Assembly (NCBI GenBank): GCA_029962745.1
Contig: CM057169.1
Coordinates: forward strand, 22,708,510-22,772,509
DNA: 64,000 nucleotides
Reading direction: 5' to 3'
From: Echinometra lucunter
Lineage: Eukaryota > Echinodermata > Echinoidea > Camarodonta > Echinometridae
Part shown: positions 47,715 to 60,465 of the stretch, piece by piece
Position numbering within the stretch: position 1 is the stretch's first letter
How the letters are laid out: the number at the start of each line of letters is the position of its first letter
Translations under genes and position numbers: made by a program
The notes under the pieces: model-generated
The model's database searches: none
Told to the model about the DNA's origin: nothing
Seen by the model: only the letters and a program-made list of their open reading frames with translations

Positions 47715-47825
47715 TTAATGTTTAACTGATTTCTTCCAGGTTTACCTTGCTCTCTCTCTCTTCTTTTTATTCTCTTTCTTTCATCTCTCCCCTCTGTCTC
47801 TTTCTGTCTTTCTGACTATCTCTCA

Positions 47826-48163
47826 ACCGTGTTTATACAGTGACTCGGCTCAAGTGTTGAATCCTCATGCAGGGTCGAACGCTGCGATGAGGGCAACTGT
47901 GATCGTGTTTATATGGAAACAAAAAAGGCGAGTTCATCACGGCCCGCGGATCACGAACGGAAATAGAATTGTGATGACTTGCCTAGTTTGCCCAATGACC
48001 TAGGTCAGTGGGTTCAACACGACTTTCTGTTTACACATGAAAAAATTGGCTAGTCTGACTCGTCTCGCGGGTCATACTGATCCTGTTTACATGACATAAA
48101 ATTGCCGTGTTGAGCACGGATCGCTTGTCGAACCCCCGAGCCGGGTCACTGTGTAAATATGGT
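47826..48163. mobile_element. MITE with ACCGTGTTTATACAGTGAC ends
   Basis: The left ACCGTGTTTATACAGTGACT pairs with the right GGTCACTGTGTAAATATGGT, followed by CGGCTC/GAGCCG. The interior is CpG-rich (GGCCCGCGGATCACG). Target duplication unclear. Confidence 0.8.
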
Positions 48164-48968
48164 ATTTGTCTTGCTTTCTCTCTTATCACTGTCCTCTGAG
48201 GCTGGTTTTCATTAGGCATGAAACTGATTCATGAAGGACCTGAAGATACGAATGTTGAAAAAAATTGCTAAGTCCAGCATTCATATTTTAGGCTCCAAAA
48301 GTTTGTCTGACATGTGTGTAGTTCTGAAGTGTTGTCAATTGTTCTGTTTTAATTTGGCGGAAGTTTGAAAAAAGTTTGAAATTTCTTGTGAAAGTTTCCG
48401 GCATCTAATGAACAACTGATGATGCTTCTGAACCTAAAATAGGAATGATGGTCTTTGCCAAATTTTTCAATATTCACATCCTTTGCGAATCATTCGTGTG
48501 CCCCTGAAAACCGGCCTTTACAAAATTTCTCTCCCACATACATACTCGCATACACTACAAGACGAATTCCCTGGTTCTCTGAGACAGTACAATATTCATT
48601 TTCTAGCCCACTCAGACTTCATTCCATATCGCCCACACAGGGTTTTAGCTTTTAGTGGCAGTAGCACTAGCACGCTTCGTCTGCTTGGAGCAAAATGGCC
48701 TTAATGTTTGGTCTTTAAAGATACCGCAGAATTTTGTTCAAATGATCACATTGTGAGAGAAACTGGCCATGAGCAGTTGGGTATGGTTGATTATATAGAA
48801 CATAGGAATTCTGGGAAATCGTCGTTAAAATAATGAGATTCAATTGCCCCAGCCTCCATGAAAAGCAAATACATGGGATCCTGAAATGGTTACATGGGAC
48901 TGTAGTCACATAGGATATGGAAAATTTGCATGAACTTGGAAATTTTTCTTCTCCTTCTTTGACTATGT

Positions 48969-49170
48969 GTTGGCTCAGTAGGGAGAGCGTCCGCCTCACA
49001 ATCGGGAGGTCGCGGGTTCGATCCCCGGCCGCGTCTTCGATCCCCGGCCGCGTCATACCAAAAGACGTTAAAAGATGGGAGTTGCTGCTACCTTCTTTGG
49101 CGTTCAAGAATTGAAAAGGATAGAGCAACGTCGATCTGGTGCTGCTCAATGGCTGCCAGGCCCACGATCA
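48969..49170 (+). mobile_element. tRNA-derived SINE with duplicated B-box segment
   Basis: The A box TGGCTCAGTAGG, an anticodon-like loop CTCACAA (CAC, valine-like) and B box GGTTCGATCCC are in tRNA order. The acceptor stem does not pair, so it is not a functional tRNA. A 19-bp segment TTCGATCCCCGGCCGCGTC is directly duplicated at 49017-49054. Confidence 0.8.
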
Positions 49171-49569
49171 ATTGGGCAAAAAAGAATTTCCTTTCTCGGA
49201 CAATAAAATTTGGAGATTTTTGGAGATGAGTGCATTAGAAGAGCATTCATTTATAGGATACACATTCCTGCTCTAAATTTTTCTAAACTGACAAAAAGGA
49301 ATGTGAAAGTTTGTAATTCACCTTTACCCATACTGAGCACTTTCTTAGAAGTAGTATATACTTTAAATCAAAGATAATGGCTTTTTTTGCTCTTAACAAA
49401 TGACATGGAACATGAGCAGGGCTGAATGTGGGAGTAAAGTACCGATGATATATGTTAAAGGTTAGGCGGACTGGTAGGGAGACAAGGGGGAAAATTGTAT
49501 TTAGAGATCATGTCTGGTAGGGATTCTGAAAGGTTGATTATGTATAATGTGAGGATAACCAATTGAGGG

Positions 49570-49800
49570 AAGCAAGTAGAGAAAGAGAGAGAGAGAAATT
49601 GCTCAAGGATGAGCAAAGATGAGAGAGAGATAGAGAGCAGGAGAAAGTGTATTAGGGAGGTAGTGATAGGGGGAGTGGAGAAAGTGAGAGGGGGATAAAA
49701 TTGAAATAAGGAAGGAAAGAGGGAAATAAAGAGGGAAAGTGGGAGACAGTGATAGAGAGAGAGAAAGAATGTGAGAGACAGAGAGAGACAGCAGAAAAGA
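49570..49800 (+). repeat. Purine-rich (GA/GGGA)n tract
   Basis: AGAGAGAG and GGGAGA words; the minus-strand Ser/Leu/Phe-rich frames are by-products. Confidence 0.8.
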
Positions 49801-50029
49801 AGGAAAGACATGTACAGAGCCAGACAATTTTGTTTTTACTTTCTTTTCATCGTTCATTCCATCTTGCATTATTGATTAAATTCTCTCAAACCTTCCTTCT
49901 CTCCTCATGTTGTTCTGTCTCTGTTCTTCTTCATCTTGAGGTTGATGGCTGATGGTAGATACGTTTCCCCTTGGACAGTCCCCCAGAGCACGTTTCGTCT
50001 CGCGTCTATTACACGCGAGCCGACAGCAG

Positions 50030-50529
50030 NNNNNNNNNNNNNNNNNNNNNNNNNNNNNNNNNNNNNNNNNNNNNNNNNNNNNNNNNNNNNNNNNNNNNNN
50101 NNNNNNNNNNNNNNNNNNNNNNNNNNNNNNNNNNNNNNNNNNNNNNNNNNNNNNNNNNNNNNNNNNNNNNNNNNNNNNNNNNNNNNNNNNNNNNNNNNNN
50201 NNNNNNNNNNNNNNNNNNNNNNNNNNNNNNNNNNNNNNNNNNNNNNNNNNNNNNNNNNNNNNNNNNNNNNNNNNNNNNNNNNNNNNNNNNNNNNNNNNNN
50301 NNNNNNNNNNNNNNNNNNNNNNNNNNNNNNNNNNNNNNNNNNNNNNNNNNNNNNNNNNNNNNNNNNNNNNNNNNNNNNNNNNNNNNNNNNNNNNNNNNNN
50401 NNNNNNNNNNNNNNNNNNNNNNNNNNNNNNNNNNNNNNNNNNNNNNNNNNNNNNNNNNNNNNNNNNNNNNNNNNNNNNNNNNNNNNNNNNNNNNNNNNNN
50501 NNNNNNNNNNNNNNNNNNNNNNNNNNNNN
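50030..50529. other. Assembly gap (500 N)
   Basis: Exactly 500 N, the usual placeholder for a gap of unknown size. The open frames through it are meaningless. Confidence 0.99.
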
Positions 50530-50744
50530 AAAGGAAAGAAAAGATGGGAAATGAAATGAAAACAACAATCTCAGACTACATCTGTTGAGGTCAGATGCTA
50601 TTTTTACTTCGAAGTATTCTCCAGGAAGGTATAAGTGGGAGGGTTCAAATACAGGCCATGGTTGCATACTGAATACAGATCAGCCCATATCATTACCAAG
50701 GTTTCTTGCTTGTCCTTCAAGATGCTCAATTTGCAATGCATAAT

Positions 50745-51180
50745 GTATGGTTTCATTTCATTTCATTTATTTATTTCCACATAAAAGAACACATTTTACA
50801 TAATATTCAAATAGTTGTACATATTGTGGGGAAGTCACTGAAAGCCGAGGGCTTGTCAAGAGTGACTCCTACTGTGAAAAATGTATTACTCTTATGCAAT
50901 ACATACATAACACAAGTATCAGATTATTACAAGAAAAAAATTGTATATATATAAATCAATTATGAAGAGAGAGGAAAAAGAAAGAAAAGCAAGAAAGTGA
51001 TTGATAAAGTGATAAAACAAGCAAGTTATGAGTTGGTTGTTACATTGCATTTTCTCCAGTAGCAGTTGTCTATATTTTCTCTTAAGCTGGTTTATAGATT
51101 TACTTTGTCTTATGCACTCTGATGGAAAGTCATCATTATCGACTTTCTTGCATCCAAAACTTTCTTTCACGCAAAGAGAT
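50745..51180 (-). mobile_element. LINE 3' fragment, antisense (CR1/L2-like)
   Basis: On minus, the frame ending near 51040 reads FPSECIRQSKSINQLKRKYR and QLLLEKM, like the C-terminal tail of CR1/L2 ORF2 proteins; the 3' end then runs through GGAAATAAATAAATG into GAAAT repeats near 50755. Confidence 0.6.
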
Positions 51181-51743
51181 TTGTTGTCTTCATTAGATAT
51201 GAAATTGTTATGGTGGCATTTTATTGCTTCCTTCCATTTACAAGAAACTTCACAAAGCTGCGTGCGAAGTTATGCATGGCTTTAACAATGACTTGAATAT
51301 GGAAAGTCAAAAGGGATTCTCAATCACATTTAATCTGAAAAGCTAAAGATGAAATATCTATGAAGATTAACATTATTGTTACATGTATTTAACAAAACAG
51401 TTTTAATGTTCAGTGTAGTTTTTGCCAACAGTTTAATTGAGATTGTGGGAAATACAGTCACACTTCATGAAAACAAGAGGAAAAACTTTGGGTATTCCAT
51501 TTGGTTGTTCTTAGTCATTCTTAAGTTGTTCTTAAAGTTATGTGTAACTTTATGCACAGCTTTACAAAACACCCCCAGATGTATGATTAATTGTGGGAGA
51601 TATTTTTTTGTTGTTGAGAGCCAAAAGGTTGTTCGTGCTATGATACTGCTTGTAAGTTACATGTAACATCCTTCTGGCTCTAAGCAAATGATATCACCAT
51701 CATCGATGATCATTTTAATCATGACCATTTCCCCAAAGTCCTC

Positions 51744-51890
51744 TTTCAAATATTGATGTTGAAATGCAATTTGAAGACTTTCATAATCATGAAATTAAAT
51801 GCTCCCCAGTCCTAGGAGATCAGTTTCAAATATTGATGTTGAAAATGCAATTTGAAGACTTTCATATTCAAGAAATGAAATGTTCCCGTC
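51744..51890 (+). repeat. 80-bp tandem duplication
   Basis: TTTCAAATATTGATGTTG at 51744 recurs at 51824, followed by matching GCAATTTGAAGACTTTCAT. Confidence 0.85.
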
Positions 51891-52254
51891 TTTTCACATG
51901 GTATAATAAACGGTTCTCTAGGGTGCGCTGTCAAGAAAGGCGATCTCAGACACAAATTGGTTTGACACCGAAGTTGACACGAGAACTTGCTGCACCTGTG
52001 CCCTGTGCATAAATTGTGGGGAGCTCATTCCGTAAATGCCCCCGAGGCTTGCATGTATGCAAACTACATTTGATAATGCTCGGTCTGTCTGTCTCGATGT
52101 CTCTCACTGTTTTTGCATCTTTTCATCTATTTCTGATTTTGCTTTCCTCAATCTCTCTATACAGCACTCTTGCACTTTATCTTTATGTATATGGTGTCTT
52201 TCTCTTTATGGTTTTACCCTCTTCTCCACTGCATTGCTCTTTGTTATTTCATCT

Positions 52255-52380
52255 TTATCTTTCCTTCTCTCTCTTCATCTATCTCTTTCTATCTCTCTCC
52301 ATCTCTCTCTTTCTATCTCTCTTCATCTCTCTCTTTCTATCTCTCTCCATCTCTCTCTGTCTCTCTGTCTCTCAGTTTTT
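52255..52380 (+). repeat. (CT)n-rich array with CATCTCTCT units
   Basis: CTCTTTCTATCTCTCTCCAT-type units repeated several times. The Leu/Ser-rich frames are by-products. Confidence 0.85.
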
Positions 52381-53033
52381 CTATACTGTCCTCTAGATCT
52401 AGATTACATATCTTGTGCTATCTTTATATTAGCCTGAGATAGAGAGTAGAGACTCTATGCCTGACTCTTCAACAATGTTTATGATTGATCAGGCAGAGTA
52501 TATTAATTTAGGCATTTTATCTTTATGTCGTTGTGTGAAAGAACGTATGCGGAACGCAAAATACAAAATTGCAAAAATTAAAATGTCTATTTCGACATAT
52601 TGGAATAGAATTTTAGCGAAGATCATGCCACAAGAAGATAGTATATCAATTCACAAGGTCTACATGCTGCCCATGAAATTATCGATCATTGTTTGAAATA
52701 TTTGATTTTCAATAATTTTCCATTTTGCATTCTAGACGCGTTCTTTTGCACAATGACATAAAGATAAAATGCCTTAGTTTGGCAAACATTGCAATCTATG
52801 AAAGAAACAGCAATAAAGTTGGTCTAAATCAATTCAGAGATGAAAACATTAGTATAAATTGTTAGTATATACAGCTACTGTTAAATATATTCACACACTT
52901 TGTTTAGAAACATTCCCTTTGTCACATATTCCCTTCTTCCCTTGTTAGGTACACTTGTCAGAAATGTTAACAGTCAGGGGGGAAATGCTGGTATGTAAAT
53001 AGACTTTTCCAACCGAGGGCTAGCAGCTCAGAG

Positions 53034-53591
53034 TTAAAGGAGAATGCAATGCAGGCATCAGTGTGCTCTTAGTGAATAAAGATGATCAAGAAGAGTAAAC
53101 AGTGAAAGTTTGAGGAAAATCAGACAATCTGTTCAAGAGTTATGAATTTTGAAAGTATCAGTAAATCCCTGTTATGGGGATCCTTGAGTTGGCAACTTTG
53201 CCAGCATCTGTGATGTCATCGTGGACAACTCTCAATTCATTTTGTACATAACTTTTCCCAAATATTGATTTATATAAAATTTCAAGTCAGGAATCAATAA
53301 TAATTCTTCCAAATATGCTTGCAGAATTGATAAAGTTATGTCATACTCAAGCAAAATAAAGAAAATGTTAAATTCTGTGTACAAAATGAATTGAGAGTTG
53401 TTCACGATGACATCACAGATGCTGACAAAGTTGCCAATTCAAGGATCCCCAAATAAGGATTTACTTAAACTTTCAAAGTTCATAACTCTTGAACAGATTG
53501 TCGGATTTTCTTCAAACTTTCACTGTTTACTCTTCTTGTTCTTCTTCATTCATTGGAAGCATACTGATGCCTGGGTTGCATTCTCCTTTAA
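53034..53591. mobile_element. Fold-back element 3 (558 bp)
   Basis: Ends are TTAAAGGAGAATGCAA and TTGCATTCTCCTTTAA; the arms contain inverted TTGGCAACTTTG, GATGTCATCGTG and ACTCTCAATTCATTTTGTAC blocks. It abuts MITE B copy 2, overlapping by two bases. Confidence 0.88.
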
Positions 53592-53913
53592 GGTTTGTTC
53601 AGATATAACACGGCAAACCCCTGCGGTTTTTTGTGTAGTAAGTGAATGGGATATGAGGTGGCAAAAAAAAAAAAAAAAAAATGCTGAGGCAAGAGGCATA
53701 TTTTTTGCCCTCCTGGTGGCAAAATGCTGTGGACCAATCGAATTCTTAAAAAGTTAGCACAAAATATGTTATGCGTTTGTCTTCGCAACTTATGACAAAA
53801 ATCTCTTTTATTTCAGTGTTGATGTGTGAAAGCCCGGTTGTTAAGATAAGTGGCATGGTTTGTTGTGCCTTATCTGAAAAACCCTGCAGGGGTGTCATAT
53901 CTGAACAAGCCTT
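53590..53913. mobile_element. MITE family B, copy 2
   Basis: AAGGTTTGTTCAGATAT with GGCAAACCCCTGC at the left; GCAGGGGTGTCATATCTGAA with CAAGCCTT at the right. The middle CCTCCTGGTGGC...GGACCAATCGAATTC is shared with 63255-63788. Confidence 0.8.
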
Positions 53914-54110
53914 TAGCGTGGCACAGTACCTTTGAATGAGATACATGTATTACATCACAGGTTGGAAGGTAAAAGGCTGCTGCTCCGTTTGTAAGTGTAC
54001 CAATCACCAAAAGATATTTTGCTCTGCATGCGAGAGAGGCGAGAGAGAAGAAAAAAAGACACACAAAGAGAAGAGAGAGAAACAATGGAGAAGAGAGAGG
54101 CCAACAGAGA

Positions 54111-54138
54111 GTTCAGTTCAGTTCAGTTCAGTTCAGTT
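54111..54138 (+). repeat. (GTTCA)n pentanucleotide
   Basis: Five to six GTTCA units leading into GTTTATTCCACTTTC, possibly the antisense tail of a LINE fragment extending to about 54350. Confidence 0.85.
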
Positions 54139-54567
54139 TATTCCACTTTCAAACAAACATACAAATACATAGTACATAGTACAAGCATAGTACATAAGTT
54201 TGATACTTTATGACAATGGTGAAATCAAAACATCATCTACAAATCTATACAGTGTATTTTACAAGAGTAAATAAGAGAAAATGTTTGTAAGTGGAGAGAC
54301 CTAAAAAAAAAGAAGCTACGCTTGTAAATATAGGCCCCGCTTGTAGAAAAATAATACAGAATAACATTTTTACGGGGAAAAGGAGGAGGAGAAAGGATAA
54401 TTGGAGTTGTTGCGAGATGTATGTAGAAGAAGGAGGGAGGGAGAAAGAGAGAAACTAGGAGTGCTATGGAATACAAGACGATTAGCAAACAGAGAAAGAG
54501 GGGGAATGAAACAGGTAGGTATAAAGAGAGGGAGGGAGATGAAAAACAGAAAAGTGAGAGAAGAATG

Positions 54568-54999
54568 TTACATGAAGATAAGAGTTGGATATACAGGCAG
54601 GGTTCTCACTAGAAAAAAATCCACACACGGTTCCAACTCTGCGCAAAGCGTGAAAGTTTCGGAAGTTTTACGGAATAACACCTAAAGTTAGGTGTGGCGG
54701 CAGTATATGCTATAGTAAAAGGATGAAAAATACTTCTTGGTAAGCAGGAGTTGTCTACTAATGGCATAAAAGTAAAAATACATTGCCAAAAAGCAAAACA
54801 ATCTGTGACATTTATCATTATTGTTAGGAATATAATTTATACTCCAATATTTTTTTACCCTTGTTGCCACGCATGGTGCAGCAATTTCACACATGGTTCT
54901 TCCTTGTCTGAAACCCTTTACGCATGGTATTGGAACCATGGGTGTTATGTACTGGCGAGAACCATGTGTTACATTACATGAAGATAAGAGTTGGATATA
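54568..54999. mobile_element. Insertion flanked by a 26-bp direct repeat
   Basis: TTACATGAAGATAAGAGTTG plus GATATA occurs at 54568-54593 and identically at 54974-54999. Between them are inverted ends GGTTCTCACTAG and CTGGCGAGAACC. MITE-like ends with an unusually long flanking duplication. Confidence 0.7.
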
Positions 55000-57529
55000 G
55001 AGGGTAAAGAAGGGAGAAAGCAACAGAGAGAGAGAGAGAGAGAAAGAGATAGGCTGGATGGAAGGGAAGGGGGGTCCTTTACAGACAGAAGTAGACAGAC
55101 AGGCAGACAGACCGACATTGAGATACAAGAGATCGTTTGTGATGATCCTATTTTTAAAAAATCAAGATAGAAAGGAGAGCGCAATGAACCAGTTTTCTCA
55201 GAACACCATGGCTCTTCATATAGGTCATGCTATTTGCAATTCTTCCATGCATTATGCAAGAGCATATAGATGATCACTTTCTACCTCTGATTCAAGATGG
55301 TGACTGGCAAAAGGACGGAGGTGCCTTCCTGAAAATTCTTGTCCCTGAAATAAGTTGGTTTAAAGGTAAAGTTGAATACTAGTCCTGACATTGCATTGTC
55401 AAAAAAAAAAAAAAAATTTCGAGAATTAACTTGAAAAGGCTGATCATTGTCAAAATGACAATGAATTGCCTCAGTCACACTGGAAATCACATGTAAAGTA
55501 CTGTATTTTGATGGAATTATATAAGGCTGTAAGCATGTGGCATAATTTTTCTTTTGTAGTTTTGAAATATTCTTAATCAAATTATATTCCCATACACTAA
55601 ATACCGGTTGGGTTCTTTATTTCTTGTTTTTAACAAGCTCTCTTTGAATCAAGTCATCATCACTTTATTATTTTAAGTCAGTTGTTTTATTCAAACTATT
55701 CTCATCGCAGCAGTTGCTACTGCCAAATTGTTAAAATATTTGAATTTAAAAATGAACAAAAATAACATGAAAATATGAATTCCCAATAAAAAATCACATG
55801 TACAATAATAATTACTTTTATACAATATATGACGTGATAATAACATATAACAAATAACAGGAACTAATTTTACTTGTGAACTATAATCTAGGATAAAATT
55901 ACGTAAAACTGAAATAAAGTTGTGAATAGACAGAAAGGGTATCAAACTTGAAAGCTAACATTGTAGAAATATGGATATAGGTCTTTTTGTCGGGGATTTC
56001 AGGGTTTCTGTATTTCTTGTTCTTGACAAGCCCTCCTTGAAGTGATGTATCACTGACATTTGGGAGAATGAGGGTGAAAATGGGTTTTAATGGATGGATT
56101 TATGCAAGAAGTCTGAAAGGAGTTGAGTGAAGGAGAGAATACCTTGTATCGTTTTCATCCCCTTAAAATGTTAAAATGAAACATAGAAATAAACACAGTG
56201 AACATGAGGCATGTTCACATTGTGGACAAGTTCCAGAAAATTTAAGTTCTGGATGTTATTTTTCAGAAAATTATGCACTAGAAAAATACATTTTATTATT
56301 TACAAGATATTTTGTGCTGCAGAATTGGAGAAAGGATGAGTGCATGTCAAAAAGTCTTAAGTGTGTGTTTTTAAAAATCCATCACCAACTGGAACCGGGT
56401 TGACCCTGTAGTAAACCTGTGGGAATGTGATAGTTATGTTGCCAATGGGTAATACTATTCTCATATTCTGTTATCTACGTTCTAGGAATCTTAGTATAGT
56501 TTATTTATGTGTACTAAGTCCCAACAACTAGTATTATCAATAATACCCAGTGGTAGTTTATCTAAGTTTGTATCTTGTTTCTCTGTTTTCAACTTGAGAT
56601 TGTATTTGTTTATCTGATGTAAATGATATAATTTAATTGATTAATTCTGTATGTTTGAGAACCTCACTGGAAATATGCTCTTGAGCTTTCATGGGTTATC
56701 CTGCTCAAGCTTTTTCAATTTTGATCTGATTTTCTTTGACTATTCTGTTGTTGTATGTTAGAAGCGAGGCGAATAAAAATCAGTCAAAAACAAATTTCCT
56801 TTATGGACAATAAATGTATCAATAAATTCAATACATTTTGTTGGGTGAGCCCCCACTATGTCTCTAGAGTGGCTAAACTGCATAATGATACTAAAACAAT
56901 ACAGGATTTTTGGTCAATGTGAACACTTCCACAGAGTGAATATAATGAGTAGAAATAATAAGAGTGATGCTTGCATTTTCCTTTTTTTTTGTTATCTTCT
57001 AGAATGTTATAATTTACGACATTTCAATTTTTTTTGTATGTGAACACTACTGATGTGATGCAAATGATGAATAAAGATGTATCCTCTAATAGAGCACTGT
57101 TGACTCATTCACTGTCAATGTCTTCTTGTGGCTATGCCTTCTCTCTGCATTGTCTGATACTGTGCCAATAAAACCTTGAATGGTTCATGAATGTCATGGC
57201 ATTTTGAATGACCATTTTCAACATTGTAATATGTATAAAAAAATATGAAAGATTAGATGGTGCGCATGGAGCTTCACTAAGCTTTACTATTTGTACTTTC
57301 CTCCAAATTTATCATGCATTAATAATGCTACCTACCTGGACGAGTGGATTTGACATAAGTACTTTTGGCATATGTATTGATATTTCCCTTTTTTTGGGGG
57401 GGGGGATGCATGGTTTTCGAAGGAGAGTGGTATTTTTGATAGTTATGTCCAGTGAAGTATTTTTTTTTTTGGACGTCTCCATCAAGCTCTCACAGCTTAC
57501 GATGATCTATTTGTATATGTATATATTAC
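55000..57529. other. Non-coding; (GA) and (CAGA)-like tracts near 55030-55110
   Basis: Apart from the 50-bp pair listed separately I see only AT-rich DNA. 57030-57190 resembles degraded LINE tails (AATAAAGATG, CAATAAAACC). Confidence 0.35.
55605..56055 (+). repeat. Pair of related 50-bp segments
   Basis: TTATTTCTTGTTTTTAACAAGC near 55616 and GTATTTCTTGTTCTTGACAAG near 56010, each followed by TCTTTGAATCAAG-/TCCTTGAAGTG-like sequence. Possibly two antisense LINE 3' UTR pieces. Confidence 0.4.
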
Positions 57530-58024
57530 TTAAAGGCATTGGCTAACTTTGTGAGTAGCTGATTTAAAAAATTCTCAAACTAAGATGAAACATGTGTATG
57601 AGTACTTGTATTTGTACTCAAAAACCCTGAAACCAACCATAATTTGGAATGAAAAAGTGTAAGTTAAACGCAAACGACGATTTTATCATCCTTCGTCTCA
57701 CGAGACAATCACTAAGAGGACCATTTTGCTTGAATTTGAAAATGCCGTTATGTCCCTCCCGCAGCGTGATACGCCAATACACACAGTACGGTAAGGTGAG
57801 TCATACGCGCATGCGCACTCCTTATGTCTATTCTGTGCAACCGACCCTCGTATATTTTTCAAACATTGGTTCACATTTTTGATATTTAAAAATACTTCCT
57901 GTGGATATCATACTTTGAAACTTTCAGACTGGTATTTTTACACTATAACCCTTATGTTTTTCCCATTTTCAAGAAACAAAACAAGATTTTTTAAAATCAT
58001 AACAATGTTAACCAATGTCTTTAA
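57530..58024. mobile_element. MITE family A, copy 3
   Basis: Ends TTAAAGGCATTGGCTAAC and GTTAACCAATGTCTTTAA. It keeps an NRF1-type motif CGCGCATGCGCA at 57806-57817. Confidence 0.88.
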
Positions 58025-58337
58025 ATGATTATACCATGAAACTGATGATCTGTAGGTCTAAAGATGTTATCAAAAGTGTGGTTTCTGTTTGTTTTTGTTT
58101 TTTTAAAAACATTTTTACGAGAATAGATGCCCCCGTCATGAGTGAACTTTGATGATTTTAAGATCACACCTATAAATTAGAATATGTGAATCATTCCATC
58201 CTTGAATGGGAAGTGATAATGTAATTACAGTGATCCTTGCATATGATATATTGCATTTGGCAACTCTGTGATGTCATAATCATACATGACAAAGGTACAT
58301 GAACAACTTATGACTTCACACTCAAACAGCAGAGAGA

Positions 58338-58378
58338 GTGAAAGACAGAGACAGACAGACAGACAGACAGACAGATGG
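58338..58378 (+). repeat. (CAGA)n microsatellite
   Basis: About nine CAGA units. Confidence 0.9.
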
Positions 58379-58500
58379 ACTGAAACATAAGTTTTGATAT
58401 GATTTAACACCCCTCCAGTTCTCAAAGAATTTCTTTGACCCTATTAGCTAGTTATGCTCATTTCTGTTTTTGATATTTTAATCAGGGCACTGCCACATTT

Positions 58501-58575
58501 CTATGACAAATTTGCTATCAGCCAATTAGATGCAAGGATTTCAGTAGCTTATAACAGTTTTATGAAACGGGGCCC
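58501..58575 (+). mobile_element. Fragment of the 15090-type MITE
   Basis: GACAAATTTGCTATCAGCCA through GCAAGGATTTCAGTAGC and TATGAAACGGGGCCC matches the core and one end of 15090-15224. Confidence 0.6.
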
Positions 58576-59229
58576 AGTAGTATACAGTTGACTGAATAGA
58601 GTCCTTCATTGCACTCCTATCTTATTCATAGATACAACTTCCTGGCAATAAATTGTGCCAGATTTATTTTTTTTTTTGTATTCTGCCCAATAAAGCATGA
58701 TTTTGAGAACCATCTGCCAGTGAAATGATTACCCTACAGCAGATTGGAGGCTTCGTAGAGTGGAAAAATTCTCATCAGAAATGAAGGGTTGAAATTTGAT
58801 TGTAATGCGAGTGTCCTCGGGGGCCTAGGAATGGATAAATTGAATTGATTCAAGGAATTAGATAGTAATGGAGGCTGTTTATGAGGTAGAATGAAGATTC
58901 TGTTAGCAACGCTTGATTTCTGTTATCTGAGTTAGATGGGGAACTACTTACTTGGAAACATCTTTGATGCTTGATTTTTGTTTGAGAGCTGAGTGTTTGA
59001 GGATACCTCTTTATGATGCATTAAGAATAGGGGACAATTGATCACTGCATTGTTAAACTATAATGCTTTTATTTCTGACAGAGTTTTGCTTGTGTAGTAG
59101 AGCAATATGACAGTAGCAATGTAACAAACCCCCTGTTCATAGACAAAACATTTATATCGAGACTCGATTAAGAAACAAAAATTTTTCATCATATAACCTA
59201 CTGACCGTTCAGACACATTTCCAGACCTC

Positions 59230-59500
59230 TCAGAAGAAACATTGTATAGATGCGCATTTTTCTACTGCGCATGTTGTCATGGCGAGGTCATATCTCCTTT
59301 GACCACGCTCATGTTAAGCCCCACCCCCTGATATCGTTCTATGGTCGCCATACATTTAGACACACACACACAGGCTGTGATTCTTTATCGAGTTCTAGTT
59401 CAAAACAATGCTCAGACCCTAGTTTCGTTATACAACGTTTCTTTATATGATGTTTCCTTATACGTCGTTTTGTCAGTTAGTGTGCAAACACATAAATCCA
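59230..59500 (+). repeat. Dispersed repeat, copy 2
   Basis: Related to 28080-28310 through TTAAGCCCCAC, GATTCTTTATCGAGTTCT and TTCAAAACAATGC. Confidence 0.5.
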
Positions 59501-60013
59501 TTGTATAGATATACCGTTTCAGTTTTGGTATAGCCATACAACAATTTTTTTTGATGGACTGGACAATTGTTTTGTTACTGAACATGGGGTTTGTAATGAT
59601 GTCTCTGGAATGCCATAAATTCCAGATATAAACCTAAATAGTTGAATTGTCTGGCCAAAATTTAATTTCATTTTGTTTATTTCCATTTCCAACATATTAT
59701 AAACAGAATATATAGGATGCATTGTACAAAGTAAAACAATGAAACTAAACATTGGAATCGTAATTTATGTAAATACTTCACAGTGTACAAGCCTAAGAAA
59801 AAGGTTCATAATGGAGGGGACTGCTGAAAAGCTGAGATGCCGCATTTGCCTATAATTGTCTGTCATACCTAGATGTATTTCTCTGTGCACTATCATGTGC
59901 TTCCAATACTGGGAAGTGGTAGGGCTATGTTATTTCCAGCAATATATGAGTCAATTTATCATGTCATGGTCTAGTGGATATGCTGCCAGACTGTACATGA
60001 CGTGGTTTGCAGT

Positions 60014-60429
60014 TTAACCCATTCGTGACAGGAATTATTTAAAGCCTAATTTGATCAGCTTTTATTCTTGAAATTGGCAACATCAACATTTTTATTTTAT
60101 TGCTACATTTTTCTTATAAAACGTCATGTATCTGAAATGAATATAAATTGACAGAAATTATGATGAGAAGTCAAAAAGCTGCCAATTTGCAGGGAAAAAC
60201 GGTGATTTTAAACTTTCTATCACATTGCCAATTTAAGGATTTTAATGCTTATTTTCCTTTAAAAAAATTTCAGCATCAAACAACGAATATTGATGCAACC
60301 AAAATGGGCACAGTAAATGTAGATTTTTTTGCTCTTTCTGCTCATGTATTTGGTATGATTTTTACGGCTTTGCATCAAAAGATATTAGGCCAAACCACAA
60401 AATGTGGACCTCTGTCACGAATGGGTTCA
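60014..60429. mobile_element. piggyBac-like MITE, copy 2
   Basis: The left flank is TTAA; ends CCCATTCGTGACAGG and GTCACGAATGGG. The right flank has decayed to TTCA. It runs in opposite orientation to 43788-44203 and has the same length (416 bp with flanks). Confidence 0.85.
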
Positions 60430-60465
60430 TCTACCATTGCCACTCTTAACCCTGGTTTAGCATAT

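Noticed and set aside
48969..49035. Possible tRNA-Val(CAC) gene
   Set aside because: A and B boxes are good but the acceptor stem does not pair and the B-box segment is duplicated; better explained as a SINE.
48715..49149. 144-codon minus frame with a DRTRDLPIVRRTLSLLSQ motif
   Set aside because: This string is the antisense translation of the tRNA-like head of a SINE, a common false protein.
49876..50667. Frames of 200-263 codons
   Set aside because: They run through 500 N and have no meaning.
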